Below are positions 12,430-23,796 of a stretch of DNA of 64,000 nucleotides, in pieces. How positions within the stretch are numbered: the stretch's first letter is position 1; each line of letters opens with the position of its first letter. The notes beneath the pieces were generated by a model. The model was not told where the DNA came from. It did not search any database and saw nothing but the letters and a program-made list of their open reading frames with translations. Made by a program: the position numbers and the translations under genes. The DNA comes from Apostichopus japonicus (lineage: Eukaryota > Echinodermata > Holothuroidea > Aspidochirotida > Stichopodidae). The stretch is taken from the NCBI RefSeq assembly GCF_037975245.1, contig NC_092566.1, positions 4,216,001 through 4,280,000 on the forward strand, in the 5' to 3' direction.

Positions 12430-15400
12430 ATGGCGATGGGTGTCGGTGTGGTATCTCTCCTGGTGTTGGTTGTTGTTGCAGTGGTGCTTCTGTTCGTCCG
12501 CCAGATGAGACTATGGCATATCATGAGTCATTTCCCGGGACCAAAAGCATATCCTTTCATAGGGTGTGTTTACATGTACGACAGGGACCCAAGAGGTAAT
12601 GTACATCTTATTGTTTCCGGCGATTCTCTTTTATTAACTTAATAGGGGTGTTACTAAAACGAATGACAATTGCGTTGCACAAAGCGAATGACAATATGTT
12701 GTTCACACTAAAAAAATGCGTTGACTGAAACGAATGACAGTAATGACAGTACAGACATTTGCTTCAACCGGATATCACAGTTCAGACTTCGTGGGTATCT
12801 AGATCTAGTAAAGTACGGACAAGATAAAAACGCACCTTATAGTAAGCGAAATTGTAAGTCTGATATTAAAAAGTAAATTTAACGTCATTTTTCCGATATT
12901 AATTGTTAGAAACTAACAATACTATAATCTTGAAACGGCTTCAGTTATCTTTCTATATAAATCTATACAGAGGTAAAAAGCACAGCACTCAAGCGCATTC
13001 TCACACAAAATCTTTCCCTGTGGTTTCTATCCGTAAATTACACCAAAACCCTACAACCACGTAACATGCGATTTTCCTCAATCATTTTTGGGCAGAAAAC
13101 CAATAACCGCATATACTCCACTCCGTTAATCATTCTATCTCCACTCAACACTGTCCTTCGTTGTCATTCGTTGTCATTCGCTGTCATTCGCTGTCATTCG
13201 CTGTCATTCGCTGTCATTCGCAAATGATAATTTACCCTGTACAAAGTCAATTGTCATTCGGTCATTCGCTGTCATTCGTTTTAGTTTGTCCCCTTAATAG
13301 GTATATCAAGAGACTCACCGAGTGAAATCATGATGCACTTTTTTTCTGCTGGGAGAGGAGTAGGGGTATACTGTTCTTGAAAGACACAAGGTATAGTGTT
13401 AATAATATAATATAACATCAAGCAGAAGTTTCTTTTATAATGGTAAGGTTTTTGAGAACTGGTCTGAGGGGTAGTGGGAGATGATGATGGGGACCAGAGA
13501 GGTAAATATCGCTGGCTCTAAGAATTAAAGATGTCTCCTCAGGCTATCAAACTTTGTTTCACTAAAAGTGTGAAGGAAACTTCTACTGACCGCGACCGTC
13601 TTAGTGGGATACACAAAGCAAATAGCTTCTATGTGAACTTATGAAGCTATTTCTCTACCCCCACCCCTCCCCCCTCTCTCTGTCTCCCTCCAATCATATT
13701 ACGCCAGACTATCCCCCCAGAAACACTGACGTGATGCGTATAACGAAGGAACAATATGCCGCAATTAACTGTTTCTTGTTTCGTGGATCCACTATACCTA
13801 TTTTATAAGATTGACAAGCCCAACTTTACCCATGGCACTGGCATGGATAAATATACTTGTTTATTTCCTTCAGCTTTCTTCAAATCAATTCAAAGATTTG
13901 CGATTGATGTAATGTTCAAAACCGAAGGGAAGAAAACCATGGTTGTCTGGATGGGACCCTTTCCAGTTATCGCGACTGGTGACGTCCGCGACGCTGAGGT
14001 ACAGTAAGCCATGTAGGCATATGTATAAGGTTTGTCATGGATCATAGCGCGGATGTACATAATATAATGAGATTCTTGCGTAATTTATATCAGTTAATAT
14101 GCATATTCATGAATTCAAAAATTGAAACACCCAGTTGGGACAATTTTTCTATACTGTAGTGTTTTGTCCCACTTCAGAGCACTTGTATCGTCAGTACGAG
14201 CAGTCATATGTGTCTATCAGATCAAGGTAAGGACCTTTTTGTACTGACAATACCAGTGCTTTGAGAGCGTGATATTGGAGTACAGTTTAGAGAGGTATTA
14301 GAATTAGGAAGTTGTCCCAACTGGCTGATTAAAACGAGCTGGTTGTAATTCATTACTAAACACAATAAAGCTTACTCCGCCGTCAAATAGAGTCAAAAGA
14401 GGAACTGTAACCTTTTTCATGAATGCTTTCTTCTCACCGAAAACAAAGCAGTTTGACAGCTACTTTCCTGAACTTCTCTGTATGTAAATTATGCAATCCC
14501 TTGCTACCTCGGAATTGAAAAGCTGTATAGGGTTATATGCTACCAAAGATATATTTCAAAGCAAGATACTAACCATAAACATTGTCTTCTTTACAGACAA
14601 TTCTTAGCAGCAACCGTCAACTGGACAAGGGGTTATTCTATCAGATGCTGCAACCATGGTTAGGTGATGGGTTATTACTAAGGTATGTGTTTGTTGAGGA
14701 AGCGGGGGAAGGAAGAAGGTTAGGGGTGGGGAGGGTAGGGGGAAGGGAGGGTTGGGGTCACCAAACGATGTGTTGAATTCCTTGTTTATTTCGAAAGATT
14801 GATATTTCATCGAACAATGAATGACTGACAGTACAACTATACTCATGACGTTTGATTACGAACAGTCACTGTAAAGACCCCATGTCATGTATCGTGTATC
14901 ATATATGTCATGCACACTGTAACGCTGCACTTAGGTCTGTGAATAACACGTGCGTAAAATGGAGATTCCTTTTATGCAAATATGAATACGTGTCGAAATA
15001 TAGACAATAATTTGTTGTACTTGTGACATTCTGTTACATTTATTCGTTCATCCCTTTGACTCCTAACCTTTGACCCAGTGGCATTTACAAAAAACAAATG
15101 AATAACAACTTGATTTACCATAGCCCTTATTGCATCGTCCGATGGGACACTAATCACAGTCGGGGGGGGGGGGGGATTTACTTCAACACCGCTAATGATT
15201 TACTGTATAGATGATGGTACAGCAATGACTTATGACGCGTCACTTCTGTGGTCTTAAAACACAAGCTAATCCTTGCCTTTAAATAACTAGAGAATAACAT
15301 TTATAGAAGTCGTTCGACTGTCTGACTCACCGATAAGTTCCACCAGCCATCAGAAGTAAAGAAGTTTTGAATTTATCTTGAAACTTTAAACTTGTTGCAC

Positions 15401-18400
15401 CCTGCCTAATATCGTGATTATCTTGTTTATGTTATTGCTTGCCATTATATATATATATAGTCTTTGACCGGAAGAGGTATATATCTTTTGGAATAAAACA
15501 TAGGCGTACATATTCAACGTTTACTTTTTTGTGTGTTGGTGTGGTATTTATTCTTCCTAACCACTCCGACCTGTTATCCTTTTCTACCAGTAAAGGTAAA
15601 AAGTGGCAATCCAGGAGAAAGCTGTTGACGCCATCTTTTCATTTTTCGATCCTCTCATCTTTCGTCGATATTTTCAACGAACAAGCTGAAATTTTGACCA
15701 GCAAATTCTGTGGATTGGTCGGTTCGAAAAGCGTGAATATTATGCCGCTTTTGACAGGATGTACTCTTGATGTCATATGTGGTAAATAGTCAACCAAACA
15801 AGTGTTGTAAAATAAGCTAAATAATAAGCATACAGCCCTCCGTACGTCATAATAAGCTATGAATATACATTAAAATTGTAGGTTTGTTGTGGGTTTTTTT
15901 AAACACTGCTATGAAAAGAAGGAATTCATTGATAACGTGAGGATGATTTTGTACTTAATATATTTGAGAAAAGTATTGGCATATTTGTGGTCCAAAGGTG
16001 ACGACGGGTTGGGGGAAGGGGTGGGGGGTTATAAGCTACACATGCGCCTTTATGCCTCAAATGGCCATATAAATCATTATTAGTCAATGTATTTATAAAT
16101 CCGTTATTTATTTATCAAGATAGTTCACTTATGTCATTAGTTTATGTATATATTTTCATACTTGGTATTTATTATATATATTTTGTCAAAACGTAAGATC
16201 AATTTCAGATCTGTGGTGCTAACGAGGTGTTAATGCGGTAATATTGTTATGCTCAAAGCGGTGCTCATATGGTGCTTTTGTTTTGAACAGCAACTGCCAT
16301 GGGTATTAATGTTGGTGCTCAGAATGGAAACAACAAAGATTATGTGCAAGCCATTGTAGAGTAAGTTGTATTTGTTCTCCATTTTGTTTATTACATTAGT
16401 AAAAACAAAGGGCATAATTGAAAATATTCATTCGGTATGCTGCGGTGACATCATTATACGGTGAACCGGGCTCCAAGGGAGAAAAACCACCAGGAAAGAA
16501 CACCAATTATGACAATAACATTTGTTGAACCTGACCCTTCCTTAGCCGCAGTCCCTTAAAGAGATACCCCAGGGGCAATAAACGTAAAGTGAAATATATT
16601 CCACACTTTTAGTTGAAACCCCAATCTCAATATCTTGTTCCTAATTAGAGATAAGGTTGACTGAATGTAACCTATTTTGACTGACTATAAAACCTGCAAT
16701 TACTTCAGGAAATGTGGTCTGTGATGTCATCATGACAACACAGACGTCACAGGCTTCTCTTTCATCTGATAAAAGCATTGCTGATTTATCCTTCAAATAA
16801 TGTGATTCTCTACTTGAAACGGCTGCTTCGCTTTCTAATCAGTGTTCTTTGTACCTAAAATGTCATTAAACTGCAGCTTTAGAATGATAATTTGAATAGT
16901 TTCCTCTGTGGATAAATGATTTAAGAAAAGTTAAATGTTACAGTTCAATTGCCCCACGATCATACTATGCGAACTGTGAACTGTTGCCAGATGCAAAATA
17001 TCACAATATTTGAGAGACAAAAATCATGTCTTTACATAAAGCAGTATGAGAATGTGGTGTTGACGAAACGGTGCAGACAATTTTTCTCAGCCACTGGTAA
17101 TATACCTTTAATGACATTGTCGTGTGGTCTCTTGTCTACAGTCAGTAGGTTCTGTGTTTATATTTAATATATGCAGACATTCCCCTTATTGCTGAACTAA
17201 GACCTTGGTATTTCAAAAGAGTCATTTTCATTCTCTTTCTTATCAAGTCAAGGAGTAAACAATCAAAGTAACAAACCAAAAAACACCGAACCATACATTT
17301 AATATTTACACAAATTTTAATGTCATGTAGACTAGCATGGTTACCTATAAGAGACTGCTGGTGTGGCTATACAATTAATAGCCATTTTAATATTATTGTT
17401 TTACAAATAATGTACTGGCTACAACCAACGAATTACTAATTTATTTTCTTCTTCGGATTTTTGCATATAGGATGAGTGACCTCCTGCAAGAACGTCAGAA
17501 ATATCCCTGGCTTTGGTTAGATGTTATTTATAACCTCTTACCTAATGGGAAAAGACATAAACGAAACTTAAAGATATTACATGGTATGACCAAGAAGGTG
17601 AGTACATTCCGAAAATTTCAAAACGGTTTGGCTGTTTTGTCAAATTACGAAAAATTTGCATTTGATACATTAAATTGCTTAAAGTCTAAAAAATAAACAT
17701 GAAAAAGAAGTCATACCAAATTTCGAAAATGAATAAAGAAAAATTAACAGCATAGTGAGACTTTCCTGTTTCTTTCGAGATGTCATGTAGGCCTATTTTA
17801 AATAAGTAAATGCTCTATTAAATATTTATTTTTTTACAACTGTTTGTTCAGAAAACTAATGCATCAAGTAAAATATTATTCCTTCTAAAATATATTCCAA
17901 TATAAATTTATTGTTTTTTTGTAATTATGTTTTAATCATTTATGATAGGTTATTCAAGACAGAATAAAGGAACGGTCTCAACAAAATGGAACGAAAACAC
18001 TAGATTCTAATTCTATTGCAAACGGCAAACCTACAAGAAAGAGGAAGATGGCTTTCTTAGATCTTCTCCTACAACTACATGAAGAGAATCAAAACTTTAC
18101 CCTTGATGACGTCAGAGAAGAAGTTGATACATTCATGTTTGAAGTAAGAAATGTTGCCTCCCACTCTCTTCCCCTCTACACTAGAACTTCCCAATCCACT
18201 CTTTCCATGTTCCACCCCAACACTTTCTCCTTCGCAAGTTCCCTTTCCCTTTCCCCTTTCACCCCCTGCCTCTTTCTCCTTTCCTCTCTCCTTTACCATT
18301 TTCCATTGCTCCCCCATTCCCCTTTCCCCATTCCCTATATCCCTTTACACCTTCTCCGTGTCACATTCCCCTTTGCCCCTTTGCCACTTTGCCCCTTAAA

Positions 18401-21012
18401 CTTTCCAACTCGTTAAACACGGGGTCGTGCAGTCTAGGGTTGAAGAGGACTGCCGTAACCATGGTAATAAAGCATTACGGTACCATATATTTCCATATCT
18501 GTACCATTTTATCACATCTTGCAGAATAGTTTATGTCATTACATCAGAAAAGTTACTTTTGCAACCGGTTAACGCTCAAACCCGTTAAGAGCCTTAAAGT
18601 TGTTTACTTCCCCAATGCTTTTTTTGTTTTGTTTCAGGGTCATGACACCACCTCTGCCTCTCTAACGTGGATCCTCTTCATGATAGGGTGCCATCCTCAC
18701 GTCCAGGAGAAGATTCATCAGGAGTTAGACGATGTTTTTGGTACGGCACGATCATACACTGTTAATGAGGGGGGGGGGGGGGTCGAGATCCAAGGTCGGG
18801 CCCGGGGACAATGACGTCATCTCCCCTCCCCTCCCGCAAGTCCCCTCAAGTCTTCATAAATTCATGGTACATTCGTGGGCTTATTAAGATGTATTTCTCA
18901 TTATTTTTCTCGATACCATATTTCTCAGTGCCCTGGATTGACAACGTGCCTGGAGATATATCTGTATGCCTAATATTGTGTTCAATTAGTTGTGTATCGA
19001 AAAGGTGAAATGGAGGCTTAACTGAACGAGAAGATACATTTACCGGATTGTATAGCCCTGCCACTGTAATGGCGGATCTTAAATTTCTAGGAATAGGCGG
19101 CCCTGAGATATAAGTAAACGCTAGATACCGTTAATACTATACCGAAATAGCTCTGCATATAGGAAAACATAGGTAAAACTATAGGCAATACTCTAACTGC
19201 TAGATTTTTACTCAATGTGTATCATATTTTCGGCAAAATTATGTTTCCATCCAACTTTTAATACCAAAAAATTCAGAAGAGTGCTCCGAACCGGTGTCCC
19301 ATGTACAGAATCTTTATTGTGTTTGATTTTTTAGGTGATGATCGCGACAGAAAAGTAACCAGTGAAGACATCCAAAAGTTACTGTATCTTGGTTGCGTCA
19401 TCAAGGAGACCCTACGACTGTACCCATCCGTTCCTCTGATTGGACGACAACTTGAGGAAGATGCCATCCTAAGTAAGACATCTTATTTCCAAGTTTACGT
19501 AAAGTTACCAGTACCATACGATAGGAACTTTTTTATATCTAAGTTTGCTATAGGTTGTTGCTAGTTTTGTAAACTATCGCTCTCACACTATGTTCGATAT
19601 CGAAAAATGGATTGTCTCATTCGATATGTTTCGAGAGAGAATAGGTAACGTGGGTTGACTTTGCCCCAGTCTTTTTCATATTTTCACTTTCTCAATAAGG
19701 TAACACGATATTGAAGTATAATCTGCACATTGAGGGTTACTGTCTCTTGGCAACGATGTTGAAGAAATTATCAACATTTCATGAAAAGGTCTGGGAGGGA
19801 GGGGATGGGAGGGATGGTAGGGGTGGGGATGGGAGGGGATGGGAGTGGTGCGAGGGGATCGGGTGTGATGGGAGGGGTGGGAGGGGAGGGGATGGGAGGG
19901 GACGGGAGTTGTGCGAGAGGATGGGATGTGATGGGAGGGGTGGGAGGGGAGGGGAGAGAATGAGAGGGGTGGGAGGGGAGGGGTGGGAGACCGGGAAGGA
20001 AGGAGGTAGGAGGGGGTGGAAAGAGGTGGGAGGCGATGCGAGGGTATGGAAGGGGGAGAGCCGAGTCATATATAAGGCACGTACATGTAGGGGGGCCTTC
20101 ACGACAAGACAATCCAACACTATTAATTTTGAAAGAAAGCATACTGTGTCTAAGGACTCCAGAAGGTGTTGATTCTGCGCTTAGTGGTATAGGGGGCGGG
20201 GGAAGCGTATCAAACTTTCCTGCCCTTTCTTCCAGCTCCCAACCGCCATCATTTAATATCATTCCATTCTCTTAGGTGGTCACCGAGTCCCGAAAGGTAC
20301 TCTGCTTATTGTTGCTATATTTTGGCTTGGTCGAGACCCAGATTATTTCCCGGATGCAGATGAATTTAATCCTGATAATTTCTTGCCAGAAAATGTAGAA
20401 GGACGAGATCCGTTTGCATTTGTACCTTTCTCTGCAGGCCCTCGGAATTGTATCGGTAACGTTGACCGTCATAATTTTTTATCAGTTTTGTTAACTTTTT
20501 GGTCGCTAATTTCAGACGGTTCCACTCAGGCAAATGAGATTAGAATTTTAAATCTTAACTGAATATATGAAAAGAGAGATAAATAATTATTAGTACAGCT
20601 CTTTGTTTTATAATTAAATTAGGTTACATTACATAAACATTTATTTTTCTTCTATTCTAAAACGATGTTTTTTAAATATATTTTCACCGGATTTTTAGTT
20701 GTATTCATTACATGTGGAGCTTAAAAGATTAATAATACAAACAAAAAAATAGAAATTTTTGAAAAAAAAAGTTTTAAATTTGATTATGATAAATAATGTC
20801 ATAATATAGAGGTTTTATGACTATTTTATTTCTCTTCAACTTTATCTTCAGGTCAAAAGTTTGCACTGATGGAGGAAAAAGTTGTTCTTGCTTATCTCCT
20901 GAGGAAACTGAAATTTCGCTCTTTAAAGGCGATGGATGAAGTAACACCGACCGGAGAATTAATCCTTCGACCCTATGATGGCCTTGAAATGGAGGTTTCC
21001 CTACGACCATGA
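12430..21012 (+). CDS. CYP4V-like: CYP4V-like cytochrome P450, copy 2 (11 exons)
   Basis: Same enzyme type as its upstream neighbour. Coding exons: 12430-12595, 13874-13998, 14597-14682, 15591-15781, 16291-16360, 17471-17597, 17949-18143, 18638-18740, 19335-19472, 20276-20455, 20852-21012. They total 1542 nt, or 513 residues; every junction is GT-AG and phases match copies 1 and 3. Exon 7 is the longest of the three copies (195 nt), from extra codons in a low-conservation linker. Motifs: N-terminal valine/leucine-rich membrane helix, HFPGPKAYP hinge, Glu320 followed by GHDTT, ExxR from Glu379, FNPDNF, and haem loop [10 protein letters not shown] with Cys459. Two in-frame ATGs open the frame (codons 1 and 3); the first is used here. 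Part of exon 9 is nearly identical to copy 1, unlike the other exons. Confidence 0.93.
12645..13293. mobile_element. MITE-like element with CTAAAACGAATGACA termini
   Basis: In intron 1 of P450 copy 2, the left end reads GGGG, five variable bases, then CTAAAACGAATGACA; the right end is its inverted complement. TTAATA occurs on both sides (12639-12644 and 13294-13299), consistent with a target duplication. The right half contains a decamer array (CTGTCATTCG, about 13150-13220) built from the same word as the terminus, so the end itself appears to have been amplified in tandem. No transposase is encoded, so it is non-autonomous; the superfamily was not determined. Confidence 0.6.
14131..14325. 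mobile_element. Short inverted-repeat element (CCAGTTGGGACAA ends)
   Basis: A roughly 195-bp segment in intron 2 of P450 copy 2 begins CCAGTTGGGACAA and ends with the exact inverted complement. The interior shows further imperfect complementarity (a GCACTTGTATCGTCAGTAC word and its approximate reverse). No target duplication is evident. It resembles a MITE or a hairpin relic; the superfamily is unknown. Confidence 0.45.
19790..20055 (+). repeat. G-rich minisatellite (GGGAGGGGATGG type)
   Basis: About 265 bp of irregular repeats of GGGAGGGG, GATGGGA and GGGTGGG words in intron 9 of P450 copy 2. Long open frames in several phases here are products of the repeat (Gly/Arg-rich one way, Pro/Ser-rich the other), not genes. 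The many G-runs in close order on the transcribed sense strand could form G-quadruplexes in the pre-mRNA. Confidence 0.8.
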
Positions 21013-23796
21013 TGTTTGCCTGTGTGTTCTGTATAGGACTACAAGCAGGAGCCACCAGGTAGCAGTAGTGGATTGAATTTAAGGCGAGGGGGGGGGGGGA
21101 GGGGGTATGGGGGCGGCGAAAGCGACCTTCGAGAGACAGTTGGGACGTGCGACTTTGAATTGAGGGGGCAATAATCAAAACTACCACAAAACATCCGCAG
21201 AAATTAATAAGCAGTGTTCTTAAATATGTATAATTAACTGCATGATCTGTTATGAGGGCCTAAGCCTGTTTCATGTACCTGTGATATTCTCTGCTGATGT
21301 TATATGTATAAATTCATGTAACATGTCATCGCATCTGGGCGATATTGGGGAGGGGATGGGTGGGGTGGGGGGTGGGGTGGCTAGCTGATAACAATAATTT
21401 GGCAACGCATTCCAACAAAATCCTTCTCCTGCATATGCCAACCGTAAGAATATTGAAAAACAAACTCTTGCATAAATCTCAAAGTTTAGATCAATTTTCT
21501 CTTGTTATGTTGCTTTTGTGTCAGATTTGTGATAAATGATGAGCAAACATGACATTGTATCGTGCATTTATCCTGATCTTTCGAATGACAAAAGTTCTCA
21601 TTATTATGTCATCGACTGCATACCTCTTTTTTCTTTATTTGGTATTATTCTATTTTATAATGAAACAGCCATGCACGTAATGCTTGAAATAATGCAATAC
21701 AGTAAAAACATGAATATCGTCTGGTTTCTTCTTTCAAATCTTGTTATCTTTCTCTGTTCAGTCATGTTAATGGGATACTCTGGTGGCTGGAGTTGGTTGC
21801 TAATTATAACGAAGATTATCACTGGGAGTCAGACCTAATTCTCGACCCCCCAAGTTCTGTAACTTGATCATTCTGTTTAGTACATTCAACTATGTACCTT
21901 ACATCATTTACACATACATTTACATACATTGACATACATTGACATACATTGACATACATTTACATACGTTTACATACATTTACATACATTTACATACATT
22001 TACATACATTGACATACATTTACATACATTTACACATACATACACACATTTACATACATTGACATACATTTACATACATTAACACACACTTACACACATT
22101 GACATACATTGACATACATTTTCATACATTAACACACACTTACACACATTTACATACATTGACATACATTCACATACATTTACATACATTTACATACATT
22201 GACATACATTTACATAGCTGCTAGTGTCACAAGGGTGAGTATAAGTATACCAGACTGCATTTAGTTTATCTGAATATGCGTCACTACCGCACATACAATA
22301 TGATTGGGTGATATATCAATCAATGGGCAAACAATACACTTCAGATAAGAAAACTATCGCACTTAGCCGATCTGCAATTTATGAGCAAAGTGTATTCAAA
22401 CTTGATGTACAGGTTGCCCCATATAAATAAACCTTTGATAACAAACGAAACCAAACTATGTTAACTCAACCTTCATAATTATAATTCTACACGACGCAGG
22501 TGCACGATGTTATGGAAAAGATAAGGTGCCGTCAAAAACTTCCGATCTTTCTCTGCGAGTTTACTGCAATTAATCAGTTTCCTTCAATATGGGGAAATGA
22601 TGACTCTCTGGGCGTAATTTATCAATTTGTTGCACAATGCTGAATTGAATGCCTCACTAATTATAGTGTAGACCTAATTATTGACCTAATTTATAGCCCA
22701 CAGGTTGCTCAATTTCACGTCTAAAATTCTATTTTCTTTTTTTCTGGGAGTGGCAGTAGGGTTTAAAGGCCACAGGGTCTCATGTATTCCTTTTTATATT
22801 CTTGCCCCCCCCCCCTCGCCACCCCCCAATAATCAAACACTTTCATGTTCAGGAATTTTATCTAAGACAGAGCCAGGATACAAAGCCTATACTCTTCTTA
22901 CTCTCAGCTCCAGTTCTCTTATAATGAGAACTGTGGCGATGTGGTAAGGACGATGCTTTTAGTGATTCTCATAGGTAGTAACGAAGGCGCTAAGCACGTC
23001 CTTTAGCATCAAGACGAGCCCATATAGCCTAGAATTCTGACTTGGAGGGACACCAACAACTTGAAAGGGGCACCAACAATTGTAGGGGCAGGGGCACCGC
23101 CCCTTGTCCTTGCTTGGCTATGTGTCTGCGTCAGGATATTTTACCCTGTATGTAACTATGGCGATGTTAGATCTCTCGGTTTTAACACAATCTCAACAAA
23201 CACTATAGCATATATATGGTCAGGAGAAGTAAATGCATATATGTAAACTGCGAAATCCGATGGCTATCGAGTTGTGATGAACACGCACACACACAGCGTT
23301 TTCTGCAACTCTTACTATCCTTTTTAAATACCTTTGATCGCTTACATGCAAAAGTATCAACGAACTTTTAGGTAGCTTCCTTTGTTTAGTCTTGATAACC
23401 GAGGGGTCAAAGGTCACATAGATTTGGTTTTCAATTAAGCTATCTTACATTGGTTTTATCACCAAAGATTCAACAATCTAATCTCGTTTTAGACTTTAAC
23501 GTTTCCATCTGTTTTACGAAGTCATTAGAAACGAGTGTATATAATTCGTGCTAATGTAAATACACTTAAAGTAAAGAAAATAATAAAATGACATTGAAGA
23601 GGCTAGCTGACATTGTGCACTGCATGTACAGCAGAAAGTTCTTCACTGTCTATCCAATTAGTAAGAAGTACGATTCAAACGACATTACTGTAAAAGCAGC
23701 TGGGAGTTGTTTTAAAGTTGGATAAAGCATCACGTCTCGTTTGCTAAAAGTAACACTCGATTTGATAACCTATACTCGTCCGTTCCAGGTATCAGC
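21013..23796. other. Intergenic region between P450 copies 2 and 3
   Basis: About 2.8 kb without a supported coding exon. It contains G-rich patches near 21090-21115 and 21345-21380, a decamer array (21908-22215), a poly-C tract near 22805, and AT-rich sequence up to the copy 3 start. A fragment near 23040-23110 resembles the G/C-rich flank of the hAT-type MITEs seen elsewhere but lacks identifiable ends. Confidence 0.5.
21908..22215 (+). repeat. Decamer array of (T/G)ACATACATT
   Basis: Roughly 30 tandem copies of a ten-base unit, TACATACATT or GACATACATT, with a few cACACA variants. It lies downstream of P450 copy 2. There are no spacers of unique sequence, so it is a simple minisatellite. 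Confidence 0.9.

Noticed and set aside
19711-20275. Gly/Arg-rich and Pro/Ser-rich frames
   Set aside because: Artefacts of the G-rich minisatellite in intron 9 of P450 copy 2.
21908-22215. Possible CRISPR-like array
   Set aside because: Contiguous decamers with no unique spacers; a simple satellite in a eukaryotic genome.
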